DNA of 64,000 bases, taken from contig CM038716.1 in the NCBI GenBank assembly GCA_021613375.1, forward strand, positions 7,880,180 to 7,944,179, written 5' to 3'. The notes beneath the pieces were generated by a model, which saw nothing but the letters and a program-made list of their open reading frames with translations, did not search any database and was not told where the DNA came from. The first letter of the stretch is position 1. The number at the start of each line of letters is the position of its first letter. This DNA comes from Megaleporinus macrocephalus (taxonomy: Eukaryota; Chordata; Actinopteri; Characiformes; Anostomidae). Of this stretch, positions 1 through 13,169 are shown in pieces. The translations under genes were made by a program, and so were the position numbers.

Positions 1-170
1 TATCCAGGTGTTAGAATGGCCGAGTCAAAGTCCAGACCTGAATCCAATCGAGAATCTGTGGCAGGAGCTGAAAACTGCTGTTCACTAACACTCTCCATCC
101 AACCTCACTGAGCTCCAGCTGTTGAAAAGGTTGAAATGGTTGAAAAGTTCAAGGGAGCCGAATACTTTTT
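1..170 (+). pseudogene. Tc1-like transposase, C-terminal fragment, broken
   Basis: Frame 2 encodes EWPSQSPDLNPIENLWQELK, the conserved C-terminal part of the catalytic domain of Tc1/mariner transposases, including the region around the last acidic residue of the DDE triad (here ENLW). A TAA interrupts it soon after; the frame resumes as HSPSNLTELQL and the rest is shortened. The element begins before the window. It acts in cut-and-paste transposition in intact form; this copy is dead. Confidence 0.9.
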
Positions 171-199
171 ACAGATGTAGTCCATCTGATTTGCTCCAC

Positions 200-440
200 A
201 CCCTGTTTTTTATAGTACCTGCTCTGTGGTGGTCCTGTGGGGGTCCACTTTTTTAGAGAACAGGGTAATAAAGTATACAGAGAATCAGATGAACTACAGT
301 CTGCAAGTGTAACTCCTGTATGGTCAGTGGAGCTGATACAGTGGACAGTGAGTGTAGATACAAGGAGGTGGTTTTAACGTAATGGGTGACATTAATGGAG
401 CCAAACCCAGCGTCATCGGGTGAAGGCGGGTTACACCATG
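200..440. repeat. Probable interspersed repeat fragment
   Basis: Contains TGCTCTGTGGTGGTCCTGTG and further wording that I recall from the non-tandem part of a fish transposon that also carries the 42-bp TTTCTAATAAAGTGG repeat seen later in this window. The link is from memory and is not demonstrated here. No coding capacity. Confidence 0.4.
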
Positions 441-447
441 GACAGCT

Positions 448-1420
448 AACCACTACACCACTGTACTAACTACTACAACACCGTACTAACCACTACACCA
501 CCGTACTAACCACTACACCACCATACTAACCACTACATCACTGTACTAACCACTACACCACCATATTAACCACTACACCACCATACTAACCACTACACCA
601 CTGTACTAACCACTACACCACCATATTAACCGCTACACCACCGTACTAACCACTACACCACCATACTAACCACTACACCACTGTACTAACCACTACACCA
701 CCATATTAACCACTACACCACCGTACTAACCACTACACCACCATACTAACCACTACACCACCATACTAACCACTACACCACCGTACTAACCACTACACCA
801 CCATACTAACGACTACACCACCATACTAACCACTACACCACCGTACTAACCACTACACCACCATACTAACGACTACACCACCATACTAACCACTACACCA
901 CCATACTAACCACTACACCACACTAACCACTACACCACCATACTAACCACTACACCACCGTACTAACCACTACACCACCATGCTGACCACTACACCACCG
1001 TACTAACGACTACACCACCATGCTGACCACTACACCACCATACTAACCACTACACCACCATACTAACCACTACACCACCGTACTAACCACTACACCACCA
1101 TACTAACCACTACACCACCGTACTAACCACTACACCACCGTACTAACCACTACACCACACTAACCACTACACCACCATACTAACCACTACACCACCACAC
1201 TAACCACTACACCACCATACTAACAACTACACCACCATACTAACCACTACACCACCGTACTAATGACTACACCACCATACTAACCACTACACCACCCTAC
1301 TAACCACTACACCACCCTACTAACCAATACACCACCATACTAACCACTACACCACCATACTAACCAATACACCACCACACTAACCACTACACCGCCATAC
1401 TAACCACCACACCACTGTGC
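448..1420. repeat. 20-bp minisatellite, about 48 copies
   Basis: Tandem copies of CCACTACACCACCATACTAA with variants at the ATA/GTA/TGT position and a few shortened units (for example near 920 and 1160). It has no coding capacity. Confidence 0.97.
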
Positions 1421-1499
1421 TGCCAGTTCTGGAAAGTAAATTGTCCTATTCCACTACTTCTATACATCCATGTTATGGCAAGAACCTCTTAACTAAGTA

Positions 1500-2065
1500 A
1501 AGTGAAATGAAGTCCAGCATTACTTGAAGACACGAAGGTCAGTCAGTCTGGACAATTGCAAAAACTTTGATTGTCAGTGCAGTCACGAAAACCATCAAAT
1601 GCTTCGATGACACTGGCTCTTGTCAGGACCGCCCCAGGAAAGGAAGACCAAGAGTTACCTCTGCTGCAGAAGATAAGTTCATTAGAGCTCCCAGCCTCGG
1701 GAACCACAAATTAACAGCCTCTCAGAGTTCACAAAAATGCTTCACAGAGTCCACAAAGCAGACACATCCCATCAGCTCTTCAGAGGAGAATGTGGGAATC
1801 AGGCCTTTATGGCTGAATTGCTGCAAAGAAGCCACTACTTTAGGAAGAAGAGACTTCCAAGACTTCCAAGAGAGGCCAAAAATCACAATGACTGCACATC
1901 AGACTGGTGGAAATCTGGAAATCATGGAGGAGGAGGAGGTGTGGTGGTGTGGGGGTGCTTTGTTGGTGACCCTGTTGGCGATTCCTTCAAAATTCAAGGC
2001 ACACCTGACCAGCATGGCTACCACAAAGTGGCCGGCGTCCTGTGTCCACTGATGAAGGCCTAGAG
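1500..2065 (+). pseudogene. Tc1-like transposase pseudogene with deletions
   Basis: Pieces of a Tc1/mariner transposase appear in order: the DNA-binding region (TIKCFDDTGSCQDRPRKGRP, then RVTSAAEDKFIR), followed in other frames by the segment around ESGLHG-like wording, and then GGGGGVVVWGCFVGD with IQGTPDQHGYH from the catalytic domain. Several frameshifts and internal deletions are present, and the end with the last catalytic residue is missing. The fragment at the start of the window is the C-terminal end of a different subtype, so these are two separate dead copies. Confidence 0.9.
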
Positions 2066-2985
2066 GAACACAAACTGTGCAGCAGCAGATGAGCTACTGT
2101 CTCTGACTTTACATCTACAAGGTGAACCAGTAAGTAGTAGAAGTATCTAATAGAATGAATACATGTATTCTATTTTAATACAAATATAAACATATAATTA
2201 TCTTTAATTTTATGTCTACCAACACAAGCGTTCAGTGGTTTTGATGGTGACAAACTCAGAAATGTATATATTTTCGGTATGCTGTATTTTCAATGTTAAA
2301 ATAATTGGTTTAACCATATACTCTCTTTGGTTTTAACATTTCCAGCTTATCAGAGGCAAATTAATGTTAAAAGAAAAAAAAAACTTTTTCTACTATAATC
2401 TTTAGGGGTACTGGGGCTCAATTTAGAAGTGCCTAAGCATCCCTAAACTAGGGCTAGCTACGCTTCTGTACTCTACACTGGTTGACAGGCTTTGGGACAC
2501 ATTTACTTGGGGCTCAACAGTGGGATCACATTGTTCGCCATGTGGCTCTGAGGGACAGGAATGCAGTCCTACTGCACTGAAATGCAGAGGTGTGGCTAAA
2601 ATAAAGCTTTAAAACGTTTTAATGCACATTTACTGTTTATTGACTATATTTCATTTATTATGGGTATAGAAACTCTTGCGTATGAACTCTTGTGTACAAG
2701 TTATGCCCCATTTTATGAGTTTTATTTTGTCCCTAATATTATAAACTCAGCAAATAAGTAGAGATGTTGTACCAAAGATTTCAGGAACAAAAATTAATAC
2801 TTATTTATTAACTTTTGACTTATAAAATAAAATAAAAATTGCATGCGTAACTCGTCCCACTGTTTTCAAAATATCAGAACAGTTCCAGCTCCAGAGCATC
2901 CGGTCTGATTGTGTGGTTCGGGATTGTGTACAGCCTTTTGTGTACAGATTTTTTTCCCATTGGGAATGAACAGGATAGAAAAGTG
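2066..2985. other. Unassigned AT-rich noncoding stretch
   Basis: No gene, RNA or clear repeat recognised. It includes a poly-A run near 2370-2385 and scattered AATAAA motifs. No open frame has features of a protein. Confidence 0.5.
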
Positions 2986-2989
2986 CACA

Positions 2990-4115
2990 GCAGTCTACAG
3001 AACTTCTGCTTGACCTACAGACACCACTTCGCATACACTGACTCAGGGCAGACCCCCAACCACAACTGCAATGTTGGTTCGAGCCACACTCATCTGTTTG
3101 TCTCTTTTTTCCATCCCTCATTTTTCCCCGTAGACTCCTATTCATTTTCGGTCACATCCAAACCTCATGGTTTCATTTAACCTACAGCCTCCAAACTGCA
3201 TGTATTCCTCTAATATAGATCCCTTACCTCTAATCCACAGACATACTGACCACACTCGTCTATTTGTTGTTTATTCATCCCTCGTTCCTCCCATAAGATC
3301 CCATACATTATTTAGGCGGAACCCAAACATTGCAGTTCTGTTCAACCTACAGCCACCAGACTGTCTGTACTTACTTAGAGCAGATCAACAACCTCTAATC
3401 CACAGACATATCAACCCACACTCGTCTGTTCGTTGGTTATTCATCGCTTGTTCCTCCCATAGGATCCCATTCATTACTTTGGCGGAACCCAAACCTCATG
3501 GTTTCATTTAAGCTACAGCCTTCAAACTGAATGTACTCCTTTAAGGTAGATCCCCAAACACTAATACACAGTCATACTGACCCACACTTGTTTATTTGTC
3601 GTTTATTCATCCCTCATTCCTCCCATAGGATCCCATTCATTATTTAGGCGGAACCCAAACGCACCCAAACATTATGGTAACGTTCAACCTACAGCCTCCA
3701 AACTGCCTCTACTCACTCAGAGCAGATCCCCAACCTCTAACCCACAGACAGACTGACCTGCACTTCTCTATTTGTCGTTTATTCATCGCTTGTTCCTCCC
3801 ATAGGATCCTATTCATTACTTTAGCGAAACCCAAACATTATGGTTTCGTTCAACCTACAGCCTCCAAACAGCCTGTACTGAGAGCTGATCCCCAACCTCT
3901 AATCCACAGACAGACTGACCCACACTCCTCTATTTGTCAATTATTCAGCCCTTGTTTCTCCCATAGGGTCCCATTTATTTTTGGCCAATCCTAAACATTA
4001 CGATTTCGTTCAACCTACAGCCCCCAAACTGCCTGTACTCACTCAGAGAAGACCCCCACCTCTAATACACAGACATACTGACCCACACACCTCTACTTGT
4101 CGTTATGTGTAACCA
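2990..4115. repeat. Tandem repeat of about 167 bp, 6-7 copies
   Basis: Each unit carries CATGGTTTCATTTAACCTAC, AGCCTCCAAACTG, ACCTCTAATCCACAGACA and CCTCCCATAGGATCCCATTC. The AACCTACAGCC anchor recurs near 3178, 3346, 3510, 3688, 3853 and 4012. The first unit (about 2990-3165) is degenerate. Open frames here follow from the repeat. Confidence 0.9.
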
Positions 4116-5228
4116 TCCTGTGCTTCCTTCTAGTTTTAAATGTTATTTGTTCACATGCCTGTATAAACTACTGAAGTGGAATCCCTTTGTTCCCTCTCTT
4201 TCTATTTCTCCCAGCTGTTCAGAGAAAAGACCCAAACGCTGAGATCTTAAAAATAAAAGTTTTTATTAACATGTAAAATCTCACACCAGCGTTTTTCCCC
4301 ATTGATGGAAGTTGAAAACAAATCACAGCAATACAATGTGTATGTGTTGTTTTTAAATATCCCTTCACCTCTTTGCACCTCATTCCATCAAACATGCAGC
4401 AGCACAAAGTCGCTCCCCGTGCTGTCCTCTGGCATCGGCATTGTTATTGATTAATGGTGAATTATAAAAACCCGAAAAATTCATGCACATTCTTTTCACA
4501 GTATGAAATAACACAAGTTTCTGAGTTACGACCTGAACTGCACGCACTGTGGATTTATTTTTTTTATCTTAATTACGAAAAAGCATTTATTTGCAATTCC
4601 AAGTTCAATACTACACCATGAGACAGTGTTCGTTACTAAGGTTAGAGTAATTCTCCAGGTTCTGAGACGGCGTCTGTGAACGCTTGGAGAAGCACTCGCT
4701 GTAGGTGTTAAGAAAGAGATTATTGACCAAAGCTTCTTCAATTAGAGCCCTCAACGTACAACCCTAGATAGTACTCAACCAACGGAACTACTGTAAAGTA
4801 TCCATTCCTTATGATAAAGACATGAATTCCTAAAAAAAGAAAAACTAAAAAATCTAAATGTAATGCCATTTTGTCAAGTTTCAGATCTAGAAAATAAAAA
4901 TTTAGATTTGGTGTTATAATAAAACCTGTATTTTCCTCATTCTAGAGATACAGTGTGGCACCACACGGACAGATTTTGTTTATTTAAGTGTAAGTCAACT
5001 TAAATTAATTGTGGGATGGTGGTTCATTAAAAGCACCAATGTTAGCATTTTCAACACAGGCCACTCGAACCCTGCTGCTAGACTGAGCTGATAGTTTTAG
5101 GCTAACAAAGCTAACAGGTCCAGAAATGGATCGGCAGCATTGCCAGGACAGCAGTTTTTGAATGGTCGTAGCAAATCTGTGTAAAAACCATGACTGAGGT
5201 GTTTGCTTATCATCGTTTGAGCACCGCA
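4116..5228. other. Unassigned noncoding stretch
   Basis: AT-rich, no convincing gene or repeat family recognised. The short open frames show no protein-like features. Confidence 0.5.
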
Positions 5229-5229
5229 G

Positions 5230-5600
5230 TAGGAAAGAGTAGGAAAGCTTGGAGGTGCAATGGGTTTGGGTTCAAATCCCAGCTACAGTGACCAGGTTCC
5301 ACTCTATGTGGAGTTTGTTTGGTCTCCTAGTGTCTATGTGGGTTTTCGCCAACACTCCATGCAGTCAGTTGAACTGGAGAAGCTAAATAGTCCCTAAGTG
5401 TGGGTGTGATTAGCTTTTTAGGGCAGTAGGAAAGGGCTGCCCACTGCTCCAGGCAAGCATGCACACTGCCCCCTAGTGCATATGTTCACTAGTGTATGTA
5501 TATGTGGGTGTTTCACTGCATGAATGGGTTAAATGTGGAGGTCTAATGTGTGCAAAGCCCAGGTGGCAGATCGAAATTCTAAGAAACTTGAAAGAGCAGG
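5230..5600. mobile_element. tRNA-derived SINE-like composite
   Basis: GGTTCAAATCC near 5270 resembles a pol III B box, and the tail (CTGCCCACTGCTCC, GCCCCCTAGTG, TTCACTAGTG, GGGTTAAATG) matches the wording of the clearer SINE at 17096-17345. It is probably degenerate or two SINEs fused. Confidence 0.6.
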
Positions 5601-5682
5601 AGATACCAGCTTGCGGAAAACAAGGAATATAATTGAGCTTGTATCTCTTGTTTCGCATGCAGAACCAACATGACCATAACTA

Positions 5683-5757
<75 letters not shown>

Positions 5758-5783
5758 TTAAGGTTATCTTTACACAAAATCCA

Positions 5784-5857
<74 letters not shown>

Positions 5858-5886
5858 GTTTGATTTTGTGTGAAGAAATTAACCCT
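5683..5886. repeat. (TA)n tracts, the second enclosed by a hairpin-forming inverted repeat
   Basis: (AT)n runs at about 5688-5755 and 5790-5853. The second is flanked by GGTTATCTTTACACAAAATC (from 5762) and its near reverse complement ending TTAACC (to 5886), so 5762-5886 can fold into a cruciform. It looks like a MITE with a (TA)n centre. Confidence 0.85.
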
Positions 5887-5889
5887 TTA

Positions 5890-7085
5890 ATCCTGCTGAC
5901 GTTTGCCACTCTTGGACCACCAAGATTATTGCCCTTCATACAAGCTGTAACTAGTTTGTAATCACCTCAAACAGCTTTTAAATGCAGAAAGTTAACCAAT
6001 TGAAATACATAACAAACAACTACAACTAAAACAGAATGATTAGATGTTGTTGCAGAAACTCAAAATTACTCACAAACGAATTTACAACAGATACCGAAAT
6101 AAATAAATTAGGGAATAATAAATAAATTGGTCTGTAAGTGAAGAAATAAAGATAAAAAGAGGCATTTAATCTCATTCCCTGCTTAACCTCCCATGGGTTA
6201 CCCAGAAAATGCTAAGGAAAACACAAGTTGACCACAAGCTTTGCCCTGCTGTCCCTGCTGTCCGCTTGTTGATATGCTAGCTAATGGTTTGCCTGTTTTA
6301 GCCACACTTTAGTTTGTCCTTCAGACGCGAAGTCCTCTATATAATCCTTATATAACACTGTACATGAATACTTACTTTTAATACAGAAAACTATCAGTTT
6401 GATGGTTTTCTACATTAAAACGTCAAGGAACTTGTTTGGATAGCAGGTGTGCTAGCTATTATAGCAGATGCCATTAGCTACAACGAGCAAACTAGTATAA
6501 GCTGTGTTTTGGATGCTGGCATGAGGCTCAACCAGCCCAACCATATTGGGTGGCCAGCTAAACCAGCATAGACCAGCATGGCATTCATGTAGCAGGGAAG
6601 TTACAGATATTACTTTCTAATGTATGAATGTCTGATGTATGAAAGTTTAGTTATCGTGCTAGCTAGCTTGGTTTTAGTAGTGATTCTGAGATTTTAAATA
6701 AATGTAGTGGCAACTGTACATATACAAGGTAGGTTGTTGGAGAGAGTGTTGGTAGCCTAACAAAGAGCGATGCTAAGCAAACACCTCACCGCTACTGCGA
6801 TTGGCTAAGCTTGGATTTGCAAAAGATGTTCAAGATGAAATTCCGAATGTCATATTCAGAGTAACCACATTTCCATTTGTGTTGGAACGTTGATTGCACT
6901 GGATTTAAGTTTGAGCCAATGACAAAAGTGGGTGGAGCTTCACGTTCTACTAGCAGAAGCTAGCAAAAAATGTGTTTCCGGTGTTGTCCTCACTTGATAC
7001 TGTGAAGACAATCATTGATACTAAGATACTAAGGCAAGAATACTTATGGTAGGCACCGTGATTTGAGTACTTTTCAGGGTTACTA
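5890..7085. other. Mostly unassigned noncoding stretch
   Basis: No gene found. A short palindrome-rich fragment with CCAGCATAGACCAGCATGG lies near 6510-6595 and resembles MITE debris. The rest is AT-rich and unrecognised. Confidence 0.45.
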
Positions 7086-7089
7086 AGAG

Positions 7090-7527
7090 AGTAAGTAGTA
7101 ATAAACAAGCATTCTTGTAGAGATAAATACTGAGATAAAAGTCAATACTAAGAAGAATACTCCATCTCACCATTGTCACAAGGGCAAGATTGTACTTCAG
7201 AATTACTAAGATACACAGCTCCTCATAGATACCTGCATAAAAGTACCCGGAGATACTAGGATAAAAGTAGACGAAAAAAGAAGTACTCTCCATACATACT
7301 AAGAGACTGGAGTACTCGTGGGGGTACTAAGATAAGAGTAATCTTCGTGACTAATGGTGAGACGAGTTTTTAGATGCATAGAGTTACACACAGTCATAAA
7401 GTCACATGACAAATTTCATTACTAAGATACCAGTTAAGAGTTGTAAACTGAAGGAGTATATCGTCCTCCTGGCCACAGTTTCGTTTGTGCTTTTAAAATC
7501 ACCCACATGACCTTGTTTAAGGTTAGA
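7090..7527. repeat. Dispersed direct duplication, copy 1 (about 430 bp)
   Basis: Nearly the same sequence recurs in direct orientation at 13975-14395: both contain AAACAAGCAT, TACTCCATCTCACCATTGTC-like wording, CAAGATTGTACTTCAGA, GGAGTATATCGTCCTCCTG and GACCTTGTTTAAGGT. It is built of degenerate TACTAAGATA words. It is not coding. Confidence 0.9.
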
Positions 7528-7587
7528 AACATTGTTGGAAAATTACTAAGATTTCAAGTGTGATGGGTTTGAATGCGCAGTTAGCTA

Positions 7588-7589
<2 letters not shown>

Positions 7590-7643
<54 letters not shown>

Positions 7644-7801
7644 GGTATATATATACGGTATATATATACGGTATATATATACGGTATATATATACTGTCC
7701 AATAGAAAATGTGTATCTTCATTTTTGTTGATTTTAATTTTTTCATGTTTTACATGAAAGTTATGAACATTTTTGAACAAAACATGCTTGTTTTTCTTTG
7801 G

Positions 7802-7892
<91 letters not shown>
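7590..7892. repeat. (TA)n microsatellites with a TACGGTATATA sub-repeat
   Basis: (TA)n at about 7590-7640 and 7806-7891. Between them, 7641-7695 holds four copies of ACGGTATATATAT. All frames across it encode Tyr-Ile runs, which are spurious. Confidence 0.97.
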
Positions 7893-7894
<2 letters not shown>

Positions 7895-8618
7895 GGTTGG
7901 GGAAGTAATTTATTTCAATCTTTCAATTTTCAATTTCAATTTCTCATTATTTAATAATTGTCATTGCCTTAAAAACTAAAAGCCCCCGCCCCAAAAATTC
8001 CATTTGAAATAAAGTTTAAGGAATATTTTTCGAGCTTTGAGCAGTTCACAATAAAAGAGTTTGGGTCAGGGGTCAGGGTAGAACCTTGTATCCCATTTTT
8101 TTTACACAGTGTAAAAAAGCAGCTTTACATTGCCTGAAGATTTCAGAATGAACAGACCAATAAAAAAGATCCATCATTTACTTAGACTTCCAGTTGACCT
8201 TCATTTTTTTTTTTGCTTTTCCTGAAAACCCAACCGTTTCAGGGATGCAAGGTTTTGATCTGACAAGAATCATATGCAAGATTACAGTCAACAGTTAATT
8301 CTACGTAGTTGATACTATGTTACATTTCATTGAGACCCCTCGTGACTCCTTTAGTAGTCACGTTACAATCTGAGTAACTTTTGTCAGCACCTCGACTGGA
8401 AGATATTTGAGGCTTGAGTCGAGCTCCATCTTTGCCGGTCCTGGTTTTGTTTGGCAGGTTGAGATTTGATGTATTTGAGGCTTAACAATCAGGCACCGTT
8501 TATACAAAGAGTTAAGAGCTCACAGTTTAGATTCCAAACCAACACTCACACACACACTCACTTACAGATGCACACATATCACCACAGTTATGGCTGTGAC
8601 TCAAATGGATCTGTTGAA
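7893..8618. other. Unassigned noncoding stretch
   Basis: No gene. Part of it (about 8100-8280) reads like an old interspersed repeat, but I cannot name it. Confidence 0.4.
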
Positions 8619-8619
8619 T

Positions 8620-10085
8620 TTAGGTCAATATTTAATCTTAGAGTAAGAATTAATCTTAGAGTAAGAGTTAATTTTAGAGTAGAATTAATTTTAGGTAAGA
8701 ATTGAATTCTTCACATTGGTGTTCAAATCCACACACTGAAAATTTGTTGTTTTTTTTCTTGTTTGAAAGCAAACCATTAATGATTAGAACAAATGATTAA
8801 GGAGCATTTTTTCTATATGAATTGACTTTTGTATAAGACTTTTGTAAGAGAATTTAATTTGGGTAAATATTTAATTCTTAGAGTAGAATTAATTTTGGGT
8901 AAGTGTTGTGTTTAGGGTGAGGGGTGAATTTTGAGTTATAACCTGACTTTGTGTAAGATTTGTTTTTGAATTTTTATAAAATTGGAATTTTGCTTTGAAT
9001 TTTGAGCAAGAATTCAATTATGATTTTAAGAGCTTTAGGTAATGTTTTTATGGAATAAGTGAATTTTTTCACAAGATTTGGATATTGCATAAAGTTTTCT
9101 TGTTTAATAATTTAATTTGGGGTATAGTTTTAATTTTAATTGTGGGAGAGAAATTCTTTTTTTTGTGAAATTCTAATGTTTCATTTGGGGATTTTTCCTT
9201 TTCACACATATTGAGGTTTAACACCATTATATTATATTACATTATGGAATATATGAGTAAAAACAACAAAAATACAAACAGGTCAGTATTAATATAAAAA
9301 TTGGGGGCTTGAAAATAGCTTACATTTTTCATCACATTGTTACAGGGGATTTTCCCAACTGTCTAGCCATCCTGGTCAGGGCACTGGAAACATAAGCCCA
9401 GGCAGTAATCAATCCAAGAGTTAGAGCTATAAATATGCATTGGTGCATAATAAACATAAATGTGGTATAAAGTGAAAGCTTCTGCACTTTCTACACAATT
9501 CATCATATTCTTCATTCATATATATTGATTTACTAAGTTTTTCTTTTTTAGTACATCAACAAATTATGGCACAACATTTGGACACAAAAGGGCAAAGCGT
9601 GCCCTGTGGGCATTTAAAATGACTTTCAAATTCCAGTCAAATTGTATTCATTTTCCATTTAAATTTCATCCAAATTCCATTTACATTTTAAGAGTGCATT
9701 AAAATTAATTAATTTAATAAAATTTATTTTGCGTGAGAATTTAATTTTGGGTAAGGTGTGAATTTTCTTGAGTAAGAGTTTTGTGGGATGAATATTTTTT
9801 GTTACATTGGAAGTTTCTATTGAATTTTAAGTAATAGTAATAGTTTTATATTTTTATATTTTTAGGATTTAGTTTTGGGTAACATTTCTATGGAAAGATG
9901 TGAATTGCATAAGATGTAGATTTTGCATAAAGTTTTCTTGTTTAAGAATGGAATAAATGCATAAAGTTTTTTGTGTAAGAAAGAAATTTTGGGTTCAAAT
10001 GTAATTATTTCAAGTAAGAATTTATTTTTTTGCACACACAAAGTTTTAAAATCACATTCAATTTCCATTTAAATTATATTAAAAT
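8620..10085. repeat. Degenerate AT-rich tandem-like region
   Basis: Loose copies of AATTTTGGGTAAG, AATCTTAGAGTAAGA and AAATTCCATTTAAATT scattered over about 1.4 kb. It is an old, heavily mutated simple repeat with no coding content. Confidence 0.6.
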
Positions 10086-10582
10086 TCCATTTTAATTTTA
10101 TTCAAATTCCATTTACATTTGTACATTTGTACATTACACTATAATGTACAACATTTCCTACAATTTTAGAATTTTTTTAAAAGTATCAAAGCAAAACTGA
10201 ACTGGATTTTCAAGTAAAAGGTGCTTTAGTCTATCATACCATTGATGATTTTCTTAGTTGTAATACAGCACCAATTTCTAGCATATAAGAACTCACAGTG
10301 AGAGCTAGTCTGACTGAAGTACAGAGTTAGTTAAGACCCCCTGAGTAAACAATTAGAAAACTCCAAATTACCTATACACGTTCCAGATAGTTTTTTATTG
10401 AAACTTTATATTCACAAATAGCTAAAAACAAATAACTTTTAAAAAGAAATGTCAAATAAAATGAATGCCAATTTAATTGGATTATTTGTTAATTATCTAT
10501 TGCATCTTTTAATGAATGATATTTATTTTAATGCAGATCTTTTTATATGTTAAGTTGAAGAGCTTGTCCAGGTCAAACAGCA

Positions 10583-10624
10583 TACTATTATATTATATTA
10601 TATTATATTATATTATATTATATT
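10583..10624. repeat. (ATATT)n pentanucleotide repeat
   Basis: About eight perfect copies of TATTA in tandem. Confidence 0.97.
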
Positions 10625-10819
10625 CTGTGCAAAAGTTCTGGCACATTTTATAGCATTAAACTCAAATAGTTTTAGCTCAGAATTATAGACGTGTGTTCTA
10701 TGTAGGGAATTTTTTTTAAAAGTTATTTCCACTGTATTTGGTAAATTGCACCCCTGTGATTGTTAATAGTGAATGGTGGGTTCTCGAAAGTTTAAATTTC
10801 CATTCAAAGTAAAATACAG

Positions 10820-11410
10820 TCAGGGATCCATTTGAGTCACTGTATGAATGAAAATGAAGGGCTGACTCTGGTAAACATGAGCCTCGGAGAGAGAGCTGTG
10901 TGCGTTAACACGCAACCCCAGCCTAAAATTACACCTGCCTACACACAAACAGGCAAGTAGGTTATGGACATTAGCATTAAAAACCCCAAAAAATAACAAC
11001 AGGCGAAGGCTTTGTAGCGGCGCGTGTTGAGCCCGAAGGGAACGGAAGCACATCTGAAACAGTCAGGCATAATTCATTAATTCATTTAGAATAAATAAAT
11101 CATTAATGCTGCTCTGAAAGACAAGATCAGTGTCCAACACGGCACACGCTGTACTTATGTAGGTGGCAAACTCCTGGATTAATAAATAAACCTTAATTAA
11201 GCATTAACAGTTATAAAGCCAATTAACGCATTGCTTACGACTGCCCTGTGTGTTACATGAATGTTTCATTAGGGGGCCGTTTGCACTGCATCCAGGTTAT
11301 TATGGGCCAAATTTAGAGCGGCGCTTGGCAGGTGTGAGCAGGCAGCGGTAAGATTATTAATGAACGGGGGGTTATTAGTGCTGTACAGTGCAGGATGAAG
11401 TCTTATATGA
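10820..11410. promoter_or_regulatory. Single-copy-looking noncoding block, candidate conserved element
   Basis: Unlike its neighbours, this block shows no tandem structure and is rich in homeodomain-type words (TTAATTAAGCATTAA, AGCCAATTAACGC, CATTAATGCTGC, AGATTATTAATGAAC) interleaved with GC-rich words (AGCGGCGCTTGGCAGGTGTG). Such mixtures are common in vertebrate conserved noncoding elements. This is an inference from texture only; conservation cannot be tested here. Confidence 0.35.
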
Positions 11411-11510
11411 TTCCTACAGAGAGGACAAGTACATGGAAATTTACATAAAGCATATTAAATATGAAAAACACATGTGTACCAAAATAACATAAAAATATCT
11501 GCATGGTTGA

Positions 11511-13165
11511 ATAGCGAGTGTTTCTGATAAAGTGGCCAGTTAGTGGAAGTGAAAGTTAGGTGTTTCTAATAAAGTGGCCAGTTAATGGAAGTACAAGATA
11601 GTTGTTTCTAATAAAATGGCCAATTAATAAAAGTAAAAGGTAGAAGTTTCTAATAAAGTGGCCATTTAGTGGAAGCACAAGGCAGGTGTTTCATATAAAG
11701 TGGTCCGTTTTTGGAGATACAAGGTGAGTGTTTCTAATAAAGTGGACAGTTAATTGAAGTACATGGTTGGTGTTTCTAATAAAGTGACCAGTTAGTGGAA
11801 GTAAAAGGCAGGTGTTTCTAATAAAGTGGCTAGTTAATGGACGTAAAAGGTAGGTGTTTCTAATAAAGTGGCCAGTTAATGGAAGTAAAAGGCAGGTGTT
11901 TCTAATAAAGTGGTCAGTTTTTGGAGGTACAAGGTTGGTGTTTCCATTAAAGTGAGCATTTAGTGGAAGTACACGGTAGGTGTTTCTAATAATGTGGCCA
12001 GTTAGTGGAACTACACAGTAGGTGTTTCTAATAAAGTGGCCAATAAGTGGAAGTACAAAGTTGGTGTTTCCATTAAAGTGGTCAGTTAGTGGAAGTACGC
12101 GATATATATTTCTAATAAAGTGGCCAGTTAGTGGAAGTACAAAGCAGGTGTTTCTAATAAAGTGGCCAGTTAATGGAAGTACAAGGTAGATGTTTCTAAT
12201 AAAGTGGCCAGTTAGCAGAAGTAAAAGGCAGGTGCTTCTAATAAAGTGGTCACTTTTTGGAGGTACAAGTTTGGTGTTTCCATTAAAGTGGTCAGTTAGT
12301 GGAAGTACACGGTAGATATTTCTAATAAAGTGGCCAATATGTGGAAGTACAAGGTTGGCGTTTCTAAAAAAGTGGCCAGTTAGTGGAAGTACAAGGTAGA
12401 TGTTTCTAATAAAGTGGCCAGTTAGCAGAAGTAAAAAGCAGGTGTTTCTAATAAAGTGGTCACTTTTTGAAGGTACAAGGTTGGTGTTTCCATTAAAGTG
12501 GTTAGTTAGTGGAAGTACACGGTAGATATTTCTAATAAAGTGGCCAATATGTGGAAGTACAAGGTAGGCGTTTCTGAAAAAGTGGCCAGTTAGTGGAAGT
12601 ACAAGGTAGATGTTTCTAATAAAGTGGCCAGTTAGCAGAAGTAAAAGGCAGGTGTTTCTAATAAAGTGGTCAGTTTTTGGAGGTACAAGGTTGGTGTTTC
12701 CATTAAAGTGGCCAGTTAGTGGAATTACACAGTAGGTGTTTCTAATAAAGTGACCAGCTAGTGAAAGTACACAGTATGTGTCTTTAATAAAGTGGCCAGT
12801 TTTTGGAGGTAGAAGATTGGTGTTTCTGATAAAGTGGCCAGATGGCAGAAGTAAAAGGTAGGTGTTTCTAGTACAGTCGCAAGTTAATGGACGTAAAAGT
12901 AGATGTTTCTGATAAAGTGGCCAGCTAGTAAAAGTACATAGTATGTGTTTTTAATAAAGTGGCCAGTTTTTGGAGGTAGAAGATGGGTGTTTCTAATAAA
13001 GTGGCCAATTGGTAGAAGAAAAAGGTAGGTATTTTTAATAAAGTGGCCAGCTAGTGAAAGTACACAGTATGCGTTTTTAATATAGTGGCCAGTTTTTGGA
13101 GGTAGAATATTGATGTAAAGTGGTAGAAGTAAAAGGTAGGTATTTCTAATAAAGTGGCCAGTAGA
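11511..13165. repeat. 42-bp minisatellite, array 1 (about 39 copies)
   Basis: Degenerate tandem copies whose core is TTTCTAATAAAGTGGCCAGT followed by TAGTGGAAGTACAAGGTAGGTG. Variants include GGTCAGTTTTTGGAGG and a shift to shorter units near 13110. It is the same family and orientation as 14600-15580 and opposite to 18260-19250. Confidence 0.97.
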
Positions 13166-13169
13166 AGTA

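Noticed and set aside
1567..2063. An intact Tc1 transposase gene
   Set aside because: Domains appear in different frames, with deletions, and the C-terminal catalytic segment is missing.
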